Both the position numbers and the translations under genes were made by a program. A stretch of DNA of 64,000 nt. Source: Streptomyces chattanoogensis (GTDB lineage Bacteria > Actinomycetota > Actinomycetes > Streptomycetales > Streptomycetaceae). Below the pieces are notes generated by a model. The model saw only the letters and a program-made list of their open reading frames with translations. It did not search any database and was not told where the DNA came from. Positions 1 to 8,552 of this stretch are shown one piece after another; within the stretch, counting starts at the first letter, position 1, and every line of letters starts with the position of its first letter. The DNA lies in assembly GCF_001294335.1 (NCBI RefSeq), contig NZ_LGKG01000001.1, forward strand, positions 685,977 through 749,976. The letters are read 5' to 3'.

Positions 1-587
1 GGGAACTCCTCGACCAGATCCAGGTCGAAGACCGCCAGCTGTTCCGCCTGGCGGGCGTACGGCAGCAGATGCGCGGTGTCGCAGGCGTAGCCGAGGTGAT
101 CCAGTGCCGCGATGGCGGCGACGAGCATGCCGAAAGGCCGGGAGGCGGCCGTGACTTCGAGGTTGAAGCGCCAGCCGAGGAGCTCCAGCAGCTCGGTGGC
201 GGTGCGCCGGGCGGCGGCGGTCGCGGGGTCCGTCTCGTCGGCCTCCGGGCCGTGGGGGAGCGCCTCGACGGCCGCGCCCAGCCGGTGGTGGTGATTGAGC
301 GAGTCGTCCTCGATGGCGGCCAGCACCTCGCGGGCGGTGGTCACCGGAATCCGGCCGACCTGGATCAGGGCCCGCACCAGCCGCAGCCGGCGCAGATGCT
401 CCTCGCCGTACTCGGACTGGGTGGCGGTGATCCGGCGGCCCGGCGGCAGCAGCCGTTCGCGCAGGTAGTACTTGATCGTGGGGGTGGACACCCCGCTGCG
501 TTCGCTCAGCTCCGCCAGTCGCACCGTGCCTGCGCCCTTTCCTCGTCGGCTTCCCGTTCCGGCTTCCCGTTCCGGTTCCCCTTGCAT
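1..587 (-). CDS. MerR-family transcriptional regulator (3' end cut by window edge)
   Basis: This is a DNA-binding regulator whose C-terminus lies beyond the window. Read from the GTG at 524, the protein begins VRLAELSERSGVSTPTIKYY, which is the winged-helix start typical of MerR proteins (helix-turn-helix, then the YYLRERLL wing region). An in-frame ATG at 587 would add about 21 low-complexity residues, so the GTG at 524 is an equally good start. The remainder is Leu/Ala-rich helix and probably carries dimerisation and effector binding; no metal-binding cysteine cluster is visible. It diverges from the DUF4188 gene across a promoter region with repeated CTATCC units (605-646), which suggests it controls that gene and itself. 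The family call is solid; the ligand is unknown. Confidence 0.85.
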   Translation of the reverse strand, partial: MQGEPEREAGTGSRRGKGAGTVRLAELSERSGVSTPTIKYYLRERLLPPGRRITATQSEYGEEHLRRLRLVRALIQVGRIPVTTAREVLAAIEDDSLNHHHRLGAAVEALPHGPEADETDPATAAARRTATELLELLGWRFNLEVTAASRPFGMLVAAIAALDHLGYACDTAHLLPYARQAEQLAVFDLDLVEEF

Positions 588-604
588 CTCGCATTGGAGA
601 GTGT

Positions 605-646
605 CACTATCTAAACATGGATAGCGAGGCTATCCAACAGCTATCC
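605..646. promoter_or_regulatory. Repeated CTATCC/GGATAG units in the MerR/DUF4188 divergent promoter
   Basis: GGATAGC (619-625), a 3-nt gap and GCTATCC (629-635) form an inverted repeat. A further GCTATCC follows at 640-646, exactly 11 bp from the previous copy, and a related CTATC lies at 607-611. The cluster sits between the divergent starts, just upstream of the DUF4188 start at 668. It is probably the operator of the adjacent MerR-type regulator; no experiment is known to me. Confidence 0.5.
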
Positions 647-667
647 AATGCGGCCAAGGGGGTTGTC

Positions 668-1147
668 ATGGGCGGTAAGCCGGTGCAGGGGCGGATGACG
701 GCGGACGGCGACGGGGAGGCGGTGGTCTTCCTCATCGGGATGCGGGTCAACAGCTGGTGGGCGGTGCGCAGTTGGCTGCCGGTGTTCCTGGCGATGCCGC
801 GGATGATGAAGGAGCTGGGGAAGGAGAAGGAGCGGGGGTTGCTCGGGTACCGGCCCCTGCCGGGCCTGCGGGTCTTCGGCGCGCTGCAGTACTGGGAATC
901 GAAGGAGAAGCTGCTGGCGTACGCCAGTGACCAGGGCGGCGAGCACCGGCCGGCCTGGGCGGCGTTCAACCGGCGGGTGCGGGCGGGCCGGGGCAAGGTC
1001 GGCGTCTGGCACGAGACCTATGCCGTCCCGGCGGGCTCGTACGAGAGCATCTACGTCAACATGCCGCCCTTCGGCCTGGGGGCGGTCCGCGGAGTGGTGC
1101 CGGTCGGCCGCCGCGGGGAGCGGGCGGCGGAGCGGCTGGCCGCCTGA
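668..1147 (+). CDS. DUF4188 domain-containing protein
   Basis: A protein of about 159 residues that resembles the DUF4188 family, small alpha/beta proteins sometimes annotated as monooxygenase-like; no reaction is established. Visible features are an N-terminal strand region ([19 protein letters not shown]), a basic helix with repeated Lys/Glu, and a conserved-looking segment [14 protein letters not shown] with the aromatic pattern of dimeric alpha/beta-barrel monooxygenases. The ATG at 668 is preferred because the longer frame from 617 starts inside the operator-like repeats. The gene diverges from a MerR-type regulator, which probably controls it. It ends upstream of a strong bidirectional terminator. 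Confidence 0.7.
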   Translation: MGGKPVQGRMTADGDGEAVVFLIGMRVNSWWAVRSWLPVFLAMPRMMKELGKEKERGLLGYRPLPGLRVFGALQYWESKEKLLAYASDQGGEHRPAWAAFNRRVRAGRGKVGVWHETYAVPAGSYESIYVNMPPFGLGAVRGVVPVGRRGERAAERLAA

Positions 1148-1310
1148 CCCGGCCAGGGGGTCGGTCGCGGTGTGCACGGCAGCACCGCAACCGGCAACGG
1201 CTCCTGCCCCGGCCCGCTCCGTCGCGGGGTGCCCGCGGGCGGCTGAGCGGCCCGGCTGCCTGATCTGCAGGGAAGTCGGCCCCGTGCAGTGTTTCCGGCC
1301 CGTGAAGAGG

Positions 1311-1347
1311 CCCCGGCCCCGTACGGACGATCCGTACGGGGCCGGGG
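1311..1347. terminator. Bidirectional terminator between convergent DUF4188 gene and ndgR
   Basis: A perfect 17-bp inverted repeat (1311-1327 with 1331-1347) has a 3-nt loop, CGA, and is very GC-rich. It lies between the 3' ends of two convergent genes and has no T-run, as is usual for Streptomyces terminators. Confidence 0.85.
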
Positions 1348-1355
1348 CGTCGCCG

Positions 1356-2072
1356 TCAGCCGTTCCGCCGCAGGCCCTCGGAGAGGCGGGCGGCCGCGTC
1401 GATGACCGCCTGCGCGTGCATCCGGCCCGGGTGGCGGGTCAGCCGCTCGATGGGGCCGGAGACGGACACGGCGGCCACCACGCGGTTGGAGGGGCCGCGT
1501 ACGGGGGCGGAGACGGACGCCACGCCGGGCTCGCGCTCGCCGATCGACTGGGCCCAGCCGCGGCGCCGTACGCCGGACAGGGCGGTGGCCGTGAAGCGGG
1601 CGCCCTGGAGGCCGCGGTGCAGCCGCTCCGGCTCCTCCCAGGCCATCAGGATCTGGGCGGCCGAGCCCGCCTTCATGGGGAGCGTGGAGCCGACCGGGAC
1701 GGTGTCCCGCAGTCCGGACAGCCGTTCCGCCGCCGCCACGCAGATGCGCATATCGCCCTGCCGGCGATAGAGCTGGGCGCTCTCGCCCGTCACATCGCGC
1801 AGGTGGGTCAGCACCGGTCCGGCCGTGGCCAGGAGGCGGTCCTCGCCGGCCGCCGCGGCCAGCTCGGAGAGCCGCGGGCCCAGGATGAACCGGCCCTGCA
1901 TGTCCCTCGCCACCATCCGGTGGTGTTCCAGAGCCACGGCCAGCCGGTGGGCCGTGGGTCGTGCAAGCCCTGTCGCCGCGACCAGCCCGGCGAGGGTGGC
2001 CGGACCGGACTCCAGAGCGCTCAGTACGAGAGCCGCCTTGTCGAGAACGCCGACGCCGCTAGAGTTGTCCAT
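1356..2072 (-). CDS. ndgR: IclR-family regulator of amino-acid metabolism, NdgR
   Basis: An IclR-type transcription factor of 238 residues. From family knowledge, NdgR (AreB) of Streptomyces controls leucine biosynthesis and other amino-acid and antibiotic functions and binds upstream of leuCD. An N-terminal winged helix (residues about 10-60, with [17 protein letters not shown] as the recognition region) is followed by the IclR effector-binding domain with [10 protein letters not shown] and [20 protein letters not shown]. The ATG at 2072 gives the [14 protein letters not shown] start that I recall for NdgR; the frame opens 7 codons further upstream without a better ribosome-binding site. It is divergent from leuC, the classical target arrangement. 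Confidence 0.95.
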   Translation of the reverse strand: MDNSSGVGVLDKAALVLSALESGPATLAGLVAATGLARPTAHRLAVALEHHRMVARDMQGRFILGPRLSELAAAAGEDRLLATAGPVLTHLRDVTGESAQLYRRQGDMRICVAAAERLSGLRDTVPVGSTLPMKAGSAAQILMAWEEPERLHRGLQGARFTATALSGVRRRGWAQSIGEREPGVASVSAPVRGPSNRVVAAVSVSGPIERLTRHPGRMHAQAVIDAAARLSEGLRRNG

Positions 2073-2246
2073 GCAACGATACTCACGTCTCACACTGTGA
2101 AACGCAAGTTCAATTTTCCAGGGAAGTCGTCAGTCTGTAGGTGTGGCCCTCGACCAGGGCCCGGCGTCGCGCCCGTCAAGGGGATTTCCGCGGGCACCGC
2201 GCATGGACGAGCAAGGCCGGCACAGCGGCCGGCCGGAGGGAAAGCG
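2073..2246. promoter_or_regulatory. ndgR-leuC divergent regulatory region
   Basis: This 174-bp region should carry both promoters and the NdgR operator. Two short dyads are visible: TCAC-ACT-GTGA around 2091-2101 and TTCC-AG-GGAA at 2116-2125, both in the unusually AT-rich stretch next to the ndgR start. Either could be part of the NdgR site; which one is inference. The leuC ribosome-binding site GGAGGG is at 2235-2240. Confidence 0.5.
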
Positions 2247-3677
2247 ATGGGACGGACACTCGCGGAGAAGGTCTGGGACGATCATGTCGTCCGGCGCGCG
2301 GAAGGCGAGCCCGACCTCCTCTTCATCGATCTGCACCTGCTGCACGAGGTCACCAGCCCGCAGGCGTTCGACGGCCTCCGCAAGGCCGGCCGCCAGGTGC
2401 GCCGTACGGACCTGACCATCGCCACCGAGGATCACAACACCCCGACCCTCGACATCGACAAGCCCATCGCGGACCCGGTCTCGCGCACCCAGCTGGAGAC
2501 GCTGCGCAAGAACTGCGCGGAGTTCGGCGTGCGGCTGCACCCGCTGGGCGATGTCGAGCAGGGCGTTGTCCACGTTGTGGGACCGCAGTTGGGACTGACC
2601 CAGCCCGGCACCACCGTGGTCTGCGGTGACAGTCACACCTCCACCCACGGAGCCTTCGGCGCCCTGGCGTTCGGCATCGGCACCAGCCAGGTCGAGCACG
2701 TCCTGGCCACCCAGACGCTGCCGCTGGCCCCGTTCAAGACCATGGCGATCACCGTCGACGGCGAGCTGCCCGAGGGTGTCACCGCCAAGGACCTCATCCT
2801 GGCGATCATCGCCAAGATCGGCACCGGCGGCGGCCAGGGCTATGTCCTGGAGTACCGCGGCCCGGCCATCGAGAAGCTGTCGATGGAAGCCCGGATGACC
2901 ATCTGCAACATGTCGATCGAGGCGGGTGCGCGGGCCGGCATGATCGCCCCCGACCGGACCACCTTCGACTACCTCCAGGGCCGCGACCACGCCCCCAAGG
3001 GCGAGGACTGGGACGCCGCGGTCGCCTACTGGAAGACGCTGCGCACCGACGACGACGCGGTCTTCGACGCCGAGGTGCACATCGACGCCGCCTCCCTGTC
3101 GCCTTTCGTCACCTGGGGCACCAACCCCGGCCAGGGCGCGCCGCTTTCGGCAAGCGTCCCCGACCCGGCTTCGTACGAGGACGCCTCGGAGCGGCTGGCC
3201 GCCGAAAAGGCCCTGGAATACATGGGGTTGACCGCAGGTCAGCCGCTGCGCGAGATCACCGTGGACACCGTCTTCGTAGGTTCGTGCACCAATGGCCGTA
3301 TCGAGGACCTGCGCTCGGCGGCGTCGGTCCTGGAAGGGCGCAAGATCGCGGATGGCGTACGGATGCTGATCGTGCCCGGCTCGGTCCGGGTCGCCCTCGA
3401 AGCCGTTGCCGAGGGCCTGGACAAGGTCTTCACCACGGCGGGCGCCGAATGGCGGCACGCGGGTTGCTCGATGTGCCTGGGTATGAATCCCGACCAGCTG
3501 GCGCCCGGCGAGCGCTCCGCGTCCACCTCCAACCGCAACTTCGAGGGACGCCAGGGCAAGGGCGGCCGCACCCACCTGGTCTCGCCGCAGGTGGCCGCCG
3601 CAACGGCGGTTCTCGGCCATCTGGCCTCACCGGCCGACCTGTCCGACGCAGCCGTCGCCACGCCCGCGGGAGTCTGA
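2247..3677 (+). CDS. leuC: 3-isopropylmalate dehydratase large subunit
   Basis: The large subunit of isopropylmalate isomerase, which interconverts 2- and 3-isopropylmalate in leucine synthesis using a [4Fe-4S] cluster in the cytoplasm. It is 476 residues, the normal size for bacterial LeuC. The start [15 protein letters not shown], the [15 protein letters not shown] signature (about residue 125), and the cluster cysteines in GSCTNGR (about 346) and CSMCLGMN (about 407) are all present. The ATG at 2247 follows GGAGGG by 6 nt; the frame stays open far upstream, but that part is non-coding. It is co-transcribed with leuD (3 nt gap) and divergent from its regulator ndgR. Confidence 0.98.
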   Translation: MGRTLAEKVWDDHVVRRAEGEPDLLFIDLHLLHEVTSPQAFDGLRKAGRQVRRTDLTIATEDHNTPTLDIDKPIADPVSRTQLETLRKNCAEFGVRLHPLGDVEQGVVHVVGPQLGLTQPGTTVVCGDSHTSTHGAFGALAFGIGTSQVEHVLATQTLPLAPFKTMAITVDGELPEGVTAKDLILAIIAKIGTGGGQGYVLEYRGPAIEKLSMEARMTICNMSIEAGARAGMIAPDRTTFDYLQGRDHAPKGEDWDAAVAYWKTLRTDDDAVFDAEVHIDAASLSPFVTWGTNPGQGAPLSASVPDPASYEDASERLAAEKALEYMGLTAGQPLREITVDTVFVGSCTNGRIEDLRSAASVLEGRKIADGVRMLIVPGSVRVALEAVAEGLDKVFTTAGAEWRHAGCSMCLGMNPDQLAPGERSASTSNRNFEGRQGKGGRTHLVSPQVAAATAVLGHLASPADLSDAAVATPAGV

Positions 3678-3680
3678 ACC

Positions 3681-4289
3681 ATGGAAGCTTTCACCACCCA
3701 CACCGGCCGGGCCGTCCCGCTGCGCCGCAGCAATGTCGACACCGACCAGATCATCCCGGCGCACTGGCTGAAGAAGGTCACCCGCGACGGCTTCGAGGAC
3801 GGGCTGTTCGAGGCCTGGCGCAAGGATCCGGCCTTCGTCCTCAACCAGGAGGTGTACAAGGGTGCCACCGTCCTGGTGGCGGGCCCCGACTTCGGCACCG
3901 GCTCGTCGCGTGAGCACGCCGTCTGGGCGCTGCAGAACTACGGCTTCAAGGCCGTCATCTCCTCGCGGTTCGCGGACATCTTCCGCGGCAACTCCCTCAA
4001 GAACGGCCTGCTGACGGTGGTCCTGCCGCAGGAGACCGTCGACCGGCTGCAGAAGCTGGTGGAGGCCGACCCCACCGCCGAGGTGACGGTCGACCTGGTC
4101 GGGCGGCAGGTGCGCGCCGAGGCTCCCGGACATTCCAAGCTGACGGCGGACTTCGAGCTGGACGAGAACGCCCGTTGGCGGCTGCTCGAAGGCCTGGACG
4201 ACATCAGCCTCACCCTTCGGGAGGAGTCGTCCATCGTGACGTACGAGGCGAATCGCCCGTCGTTCAAACCGCGGACCCTCGAGGTCTGA
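3681..4289 (+). CDS. leuD: 3-isopropylmalate dehydratase small subunit
   Basis: The small (swivel-domain) subunit of isopropylmalate isomerase, the partner of LeuC. It is 202 residues, typical for the family. It starts [20 protein letters not shown], and the substrate-binding loop [14 protein letters not shown] and the segment [18 protein letters not shown] are conserved. It begins 3 nt after the leuC stop, so translation is probably coupled. A GC-rich hairpin followed by a short T-run begins at its stop codon. Confidence 0.98.
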   Translation: MEAFTTHTGRAVPLRRSNVDTDQIIPAHWLKKVTRDGFEDGLFEAWRKDPAFVLNQEVYKGATVLVAGPDFGTGSSREHAVWALQNYGFKAVISSRFADIFRGNSLKNGLLTVVLPQETVDRLQKLVEADPTAEVTVDLVGRQVRAEAPGHSKLTADFELDENARWRLLEGLDDISLTLREESSIVTYEANRPSFKPRTLEV

Positions 4290-4316
4290 CCTCGAGGCCT
4301 GACCTCGGGTTTTTGG
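4279..4316 (+). terminator. Terminator after leuCD
   Basis: Repeated CCTCGAGG/GACCTCG units beginning in the leuD stop region can pair (for example CGAGG-CCTGA-CCTCG) and are followed by GGGTTTTT, an unusual true T-run for this genome. Confidence 0.7.
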
Positions 4317-4339
4317 CTCAAAGAGTTATTGCGTACGAT

Positions 4340-4368
4340 GCGCCCCCTGTGCAGTTGGCAGGGGGCGC
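4340..4368. terminator. Second hairpin downstream of leuD
   Basis: A perfect 10-bp stem, GCGCCCCCTG / CAGGGGGCGC, with a 9-nt loop lies between leuD and the next small gene. It is probably a back-up terminator or a transcript 3' stabiliser. Confidence 0.6.
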
Positions 4369-4437
4369 TTCGGCTTGCTGAGGCGGCTGTTGAGGCCCCG
4401 TGAAGCGACAACTCGCCGCAGATGGCACAATTAGCGC

Positions 4438-4683
4438 ATGGAACGCGACGGCCAACTCGAGCTCTACGGGTTCGTCGCCGACCGACTCAAGGACGCACAC
4501 GCAAGAGTGCGGACACTGCAAGTCCCGGAGGGCGTACGGATGGCGCTGACCCGGAAGCTGCTCGTCATCACGGCCGCGGCTAAACACGATCTTGCGGACG
4601 CGGCAAGGCGTCTGGAGTGGTTCATGGAAGACCTCGATGAAGGTCGTTATCCCGAAGATGTGCACCGCGACTCAAGTCCGTGA
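4438..4683 (+). CDS. Small conserved Streptomyces protein of unknown function
   Basis: An 81-residue, charged, helical protein (MERDGQLELYGFVADRLKDA...) with no membrane segment, cysteine motif or recognised domain. Many Arg, Asp and Glu residues and a predicted long helix (residues 5-65) suggest a cytoplasmic helical-bundle or interaction protein. It lies between leuD and hupS, a position I recall being occupied by a hypothetical gene in other streptomycetes, which supports it being real. Codon third positions are GC-rich, like its neighbours. No function is assigned. Confidence 0.75.
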   Translation: MERDGQLELYGFVADRLKDAHARVRTLQVPEGVRMALTRKLLVITAAAKHDLADAARRLEWFMEDLDEGRYPEDVHRDSSP

Positions 4684-4808
4684 AGGTCGAGATTGTTGCG
4701 GCACAAGGGTGATTAGCCCGTTTCGTGTTTGATTTGCGGTATGTATCTGCCTAACGTGCGAAAAAGCTTGGAAACTTTCGTTCCAGCAATGTCTCCGAAG
4801 GGGAAGAC

Positions 4809-5462
4809 GTGAACAAGGCGCAGCTCGTAGAAGCCATTGCCGACAAGCTCGGCGGCCGCCAGAACGCCGCGGACGCGGTGGACGCGGTACTGGACGCAAT
4901 CGTCCGTGCAGTTGTCGGCGGCGACCGTGTTTCGGTCACCGGATTCGGCTCGTTCGAGAAGGTCGACCGTCCGGCCCGCTATGCCCGCAACCCGCAGACG
5001 GGTGAGCGCGTGCGGGTCAAGAAGACCTCGGTGCCGCGATTCCGCGCCGGTCAGGGCTTCAAGGACCTGGTGAGCGGCTCGAAGAAGCTCCCCAAGGGCG
5101 GCGAGGTTGCCGTCAAGAAGGCCCCCAAGGGCAGCCTGACGGGCGCGGCCGCCCCGACGGTGAAGAAGGCCGCCGCGAAGAAGGCAGCTGCCAAGAAGGC
5201 CGCTGCCAAGAAGGTGACGGCGAAGAAGGCCGCGGCGAAGAAGGCACCCGCGAAGAAGGTCACCGCGAAGAAGGTGACGGCGAAGAAGGCACCCGCGAAG
5301 GCCGCAGCCAAGAAGACGACGGCGGCGAAGAAGACCACGGCCAAGAAGGCCACCGCGAAGAAGACCGCCCCCGCCAAGAAGGCGACGGCGAAGAAGGCGC
5401 CCGCCAAGAAGGCCACGGCGCGCAAGACCACCGCCAAGAAGACCACCGCCCGCAAGCGGTGA
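4809..5462 (+). CDS. hupS: HU-family nucleoid protein with histone H1-like lysine-rich tail
   Basis: A DNA-binding nucleoid protein. Residues 1-95 are a complete HU domain ([16 protein letters not shown], then the [21 protein letters not shown] arm region). Residues about 105-217 are a tail of repeated KKAAAKKA / KKVTAKK / KKTTAKK units, as in histone H1. From family knowledge this two-part protein is HupS of Streptomyces, important for spore nucleoid compaction and heat resistance. The start is GTG at 4809, preceded by GAAGGGGAAG. The gene is monocistronic, with its own upstream region and a downstream hairpin. The tail repeats are prone to slippage, so its length is likely to vary between strains. 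Confidence 0.97.
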   Translation: MNKAQLVEAIADKLGGRQNAADAVDAVLDAIVRAVVGGDRVSVTGFGSFEKVDRPARYARNPQTGERVRVKKTSVPRFRAGQGFKDLVSGSKKLPKGGEVAVKKAPKGSLTGAAAPTVKKAAAKKAAAKKAAAKKVTAKKAAAKKAPAKKVTAKKVTAKKAPAKAAAKKTTAAKKTTAKKATAKKTAPAKKATAKKAPAKKATARKTTAKKTTARKR

Positions 5463-5480
5463 ACAGCGGCGACGCCAAGC

Positions 5481-5511
5481 GCCGGGCCGGTCTCCCTTCG
5501 GGGAGCCCGGC
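5481..5511 (+). terminator. Terminator after hupS
   Basis: GCCGGGC (481-487 of this kilobase) pairs with GCCCGGC (505-511). An inner CTCCC / GGGAG stem closes on a TTCG tetraloop, with a small bulge between the two stems. It sits 19 nt downstream of the hupS stop. Confidence 0.75.
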
Positions 5512-5554
5512 CCGCGGTGCGTTCACGGCAGGGCCCTGAACTAGGCTTTCTCCC

Positions 5555-5800
5555 ATGCAGGCCACCGCGTACACCTACGACGACGCCACTCGCTCCGGCA
5601 GCGTGCTGCTGGACGACGGCACCCCGCTGCCCTTCGACGCGGCGGCGTTCGACGCGGGCGGGCTGCGGCTGCTGCGCCCTGGTCAGCGGGTGCGGATCGA
5701 GTTCGCGGGTGAGGCGGGCGGGGGCGACGGCGCCGAAGCGGGCGCGGAGGGCGCGGGCGACGGCCGGCGGATCGTCCTCATCACGCTCCAGACGCTCTGA
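5555..5800 (+). CDS. Small cold-shock/OB-fold-like protein
   Basis: An 81-residue protein of unknown role. The N-terminal part (GSVLLDDGTPLPFDAAAF, then LRLLRPGQRVRIEF) resembles the strand pattern of the cold-shock domain, in which a DDG turn is followed by a hydrophobic strand and a GQRV segment. The aromatic RNP motifs of true Csp proteins are not clearly present, and a Gly/Ala-rich insert (about residues 52-68) interrupts the C-terminal half. An OB-like fold is therefore an inference. Its last 20 nt overlap the 3' end of the convergent cofC gene. Confidence 0.6.
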   Translation: MQATAYTYDDATRSGSVLLDDGTPLPFDAAAFDAGGLRLLRPGQRVRIEFAGEAGGGDGAEAGAEGAGDGRRIVLITLQTL

Positions 5801-6485
5801 CGCCGGACGGCAGGCTCTGAGGGCCTGTGCGGGCACCGAACGCCAGCCGCGGCGCCTGGCGCGCCGTATGCGGCCCCACGCCCAGCGCCAGCGCCGCCCG
5901 CAGATCTTCACCGGTGTCCACATCCCGCCGCACCGACGGCACCTCGAGCGCGGTGATCTCCCGCGCCCCGGACGCCAGGTGACGCGCCCGCGAAGCGCCG
6001 CCGAATGCCGGTGCCAATTCCACGCCGGAAGTCGCACTGAGAAGTGTTGTCCCGATATCCGCCGCATCCGCGAGAAATGCGCGGGGAAATAGCGCGGCGG
6101 AATGGAGCACCAGTTCCAGCTCGGCCGGACGCAACGCCGGAAGATCGGCGTTCAGCGCCGCCACCGGGGCACCGGGGCGGCGCGCCCGTACCGCGTCCGC
6201 ACCGTGCGCAAGCGCGGCGTTGAGCCCGCGGCCCGGAGTGTCGGGCACGATGCGCGCCCCCAGGGCCGCCAGCCGCTCCCCGGCCTCCGGATCGTCCGTG
6301 ACAACCGCCACATCGCGCACATCGTCACAGGCCAGCGCGGCGGACACGGTGTCCAGGGCGAATGCGAGGGCCAACTGCGGCCGGAAGCGTTCACCGGCGG
6401 CCTTTGCGAGCCTGCTTTTGGCCCGCACCAGGGGTTTCAGCGGCACGACCAGGCTCCAGCCCGCATCCGCTCCGTCTCTTGTCAT
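5781..6485 (-). CDS. cofC: 2-phospho-L-lactate / phosphoenolpyruvate guanylyltransferase
   Basis: This enzyme activates 2-phospholactate or phosphoenolpyruvate with GTP in coenzyme F420 synthesis (CofC/FbiD family). The nucleotidyltransferase core shows WSLVVPLKPLVRAKSRLA at the N-terminus (GTP-binding and Lys motif), DVAVVTDD in the middle, and ALNADLPALRPAEL (metal-binding Asp) at about residue 115. It is about 234 residues, normal for the family. Three candidate ATGs lie within 21 nt (6506, 6494, 6485); 6485 (MTRDGADAGW) is nearest the conserved core, and the choice is uncertain. It diverges from plsC. Confidence 0.9.
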   Translation of the reverse strand: MTRDGADAGWSLVVPLKPLVRAKSRLAKAAGERFRPQLALAFALDTVSAALACDDVRDVAVVTDDPEAGERLAALGARIVPDTPGRGLNAALAHGADAVRARRPGAPVAALNADLPALRPAELELVLHSAALFPRAFLADAADIGTTLLSATSGVELAPAFGGASRARHLASGAREITALEVPSVRRDVDTGEDLRAALALGVGPHTARQAPRLAFGARTGPQSLPSGVRASGA

Positions 6486-6625
6486 CCGCAGCATTCTCGC
6501 CCGCACCCGCCGTCGACCGACAGCGGCGGGGTTACGGTGTTCTCGACATAGCGGGTACCCGGAGCGACACTTGTGCGGCTGCCGGCCCGGCGCAGCTTCG
6601 CAGGTCCCACAAGGAGGGTGTCCAA

Positions 6626-7474
6626 GTGTCCCGCCGCAGAATCGGCTTCTGGTACCGCTTGGCCGCGGTCATCTGCAAACCGCCGCTCTTGGTTCTGTTC
6701 AAGCGGGACTGGCAGGGAATGGAGCACATTCCGGCTGACGGCGGATTTATCACCGCGGTCAACCACAACTCGTATCTCGACCCGCTCGCCTATGCGCACT
6801 ATCAGTACAACACCGGACGGGTTCCGCGATTCCTCGCCAAGTCCGGGCTCTTCAAGAGCGGCTTTGTCGGACTGATGATGCGGCGCCTCGAACAGATCCC
6901 CGTCTACCGGGAAACCACCGACGCGGCCACCGCGTTCCGGGCCGCCGTCGCCGCGATCGACAAGGGCGAGTGCGTCGCCTTCTACCCCGAGGGCACCCTC
7001 ACCCGCGACCCCGAGATGTGGCCCATGCAGGGCAAGACCGGTGCCGCACGTGTGGCGTTGCTGACCAAGGCACCGGTCATTCCCGTCGCCCAGTGGGGCG
7101 CGAATGCGGTGATGCCGCCGTACGCCAAGGAGAAGAAGCTCCGGCTCTTCCCGCGCAAGACACTCAGGGTGAAGGCGGGCCCGCCGGTCGACCTGAGCGA
7201 GTTCTACGGCAAGGAGCCCACCGCCGAGGTGCTGCGCGCCGTCACCGAGACCATCATGGCCGCGATCACCGAGCAGCTGGCCCTGCTGCGCGACGAGCCC
7301 GCGCCCGCCGAACCGTACGACTACCGCAAGGCCATCGCCCGCGAGCGCCGCGCCGCCCGAGAGGCCGCCAAGGCCGCCACGGACGCGCTCATGGAGCCCG
7401 GCCGGGGCGGGGCCGTCGCCGCTACCGAGCGGGCCGGAAGCACCCCGCAGGCACAGGAGGATGACAGCAAGTGA
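6626..7474 (+). CDS. plsC: 1-acyl-sn-glycerol-3-phosphate acyltransferase
   Basis: A membrane-associated acyltransferase that converts lysophosphatidate to phosphatidate. It is 282 residues. Diagnostic motifs are the catalytic HX4D in AVNHNSYLDPLAYAH (about residue 50), the EGT motif in FYPEGTLTRD (about 122), and the downstream PVIPVAQWG. The C-terminal 45 residues are Ala/Arg-rich and look unstructured. The GTG start at 6626 is chosen because AAGGAGGG lies 7 nt upstream and the protein then begins SRRRIGFWYRLA. It overlaps gpsA by 4 nt (GTGA), so the two glycerophospholipid genes are translationally coupled. Confidence 0.95.
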   Translation: MSRRRIGFWYRLAAVICKPPLLVLFKRDWQGMEHIPADGGFITAVNHNSYLDPLAYAHYQYNTGRVPRFLAKSGLFKSGFVGLMMRRLEQIPVYRETTDAATAFRAAVAAIDKGECVAFYPEGTLTRDPEMWPMQGKTGAARVALLTKAPVIPVAQWGANAVMPPYAKEKKLRLFPRKTLRVKAGPPVDLSEFYGKEPTAEVLRAVTETIMAAITEQLALLRDEPAPAEPYDYRKAIARERRAAREAAKAATDALMEPGRGGAVAATERAGSTPQAQEDDSK

Positions 7475-8472
7475 CGCGCTGCGCCGTCTTCGGCACGGGG
7501 TCCTGGGGCACCGCATTCGCGATGGTGCTCGCCGACGCGGGATGCGAGGTGACCCTCTGGGGGCGCCGCGCGGGCGTCGTCGACGCCATCAACACCGGCC
7601 GCACCAACCCCGACTACCTGCCCGGGGTCACCCTCCCCGAGTCCGTACGGGCCACCACCGACCCGGCGGAAGCGGCCCGTGACGCGGACTTCACCGTCCT
7701 CGCCGTCCCCTCGCAGACCCTGCGCGCGAACCTCACCGAGTGGGCGCCCCTGCTGGCCGACGACACGGTCCTGGTCTCCCTCATGAAGGGTGTCGAACTG
7801 GGCACTGCCAAGCGCATGAGCGAGGTCATCGAGGAAGTTGCCAAGGTTCCCGCCGCTCGCGTCGCAGTGCTGACCGGCCCCAACCTCGCCAAGGAGATTG
7901 CCGCCCGCCAGCCCGCCGCCGCGGTCGTGGCCTGCGCCGACGAAGCGGTCGCCCGGCGGCTGCAGACCGCCTGCCACACCCCGTACTTCCGCCCGTACAC
8001 CAACACCGACGTGGTCGGCTGCGAACTGGGCGGTGCGGTCAAGAACGTCATCGCGCTCGCCGTCGGCATCGCCACCGGCATGGGCCTGGGCGACAACGCC
8101 AAGGCGTCCCTGATCACCCGGGGCCTGGCCGAGACGACCCGCCTGGGCCTGGCCATGGGCGCCGACGCGCACACCTTCGCGGGCCTGGCCGGCATGGGAG
8201 ACCTGGTCGCCACCTGCTCCTCGCCGCTGTCGCGCAACAACACCTTCGGTACCAACCTGGGCCGCGGCATGACGCTGGAGGAGACCATCGCGGTCACCAA
8301 GCAGACCGCCGAGGGCGTCAAGTCGTGCGAGTCCGTTCGGGATCTGGCCCGCCGGCACGGCGTCGACATGCCGCTGACCGAGACGGTCGTGGACATCGTC
8401 CACGAGGGCAAGCCGCCGATGCTCGCCCTCAAGGACCTGATGTCGCGCACCGCCAAGCCGGAGAGGCACTGA
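7471..8472 (+). CDS. gpsA: NAD(P)H-dependent glycerol-3-phosphate dehydrogenase
   Basis: Reduces dihydroxyacetone phosphate to sn-glycerol-3-phosphate for phospholipid synthesis. It is 333 residues, the normal length. The Rossmann motif CAVFGTGSWGTAFAMVLAD is at the N-terminus. LTGPNLAKEIAARQPAA and the catalytic-lysine region CELGGAVKNVIALAVG (about residue 190) match the family, as does GLAGMGDLVATCSS. The start is GTG, overlapping the plsC stop. Together with plsC it supplies glycerol-3-phosphate and acylates the product. Confidence 0.97.
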   Translation: MTRCAVFGTGSWGTAFAMVLADAGCEVTLWGRRAGVVDAINTGRTNPDYLPGVTLPESVRATTDPAEAARDADFTVLAVPSQTLRANLTEWAPLLADDTVLVSLMKGVELGTAKRMSEVIEEVAKVPAARVAVLTGPNLAKEIAARQPAAAVVACADEAVARRLQTACHTPYFRPYTNTDVVGCELGGAVKNVIALAVGIATGMGLGDNAKASLITRGLAETTRLGLAMGADAHTFAGLAGMGDLVATCSSPLSRNNTFGTNLGRGMTLEETIAVTKQTAEGVKSCESVRDLARRHGVDMPLTETVVDIVHEGKPPMLALKDLMSRTAKPERH

Positions 8473-8552
8473 AGGGGCCGGGGCCCGTCCGGCGGTACGA
8501 CCCGGTGCCGAGCACTGACTCCCGGCCACCCAGCAGGTACTCTCAACGCGTT

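Noticed and set aside
927..2246. N-terminal extension of leuC by 440 codons
   Set aside because: The frame is open by chance through ndgR antisense. The real LeuC start with GGAGGG is at 2247.
5051..6067. A 338-residue minus-strand frame with a hydrophobic [14 protein letters not shown] repeat
   Set aside because: It is the reverse complement of the hupS lysine repeat and only imitates membrane helices.
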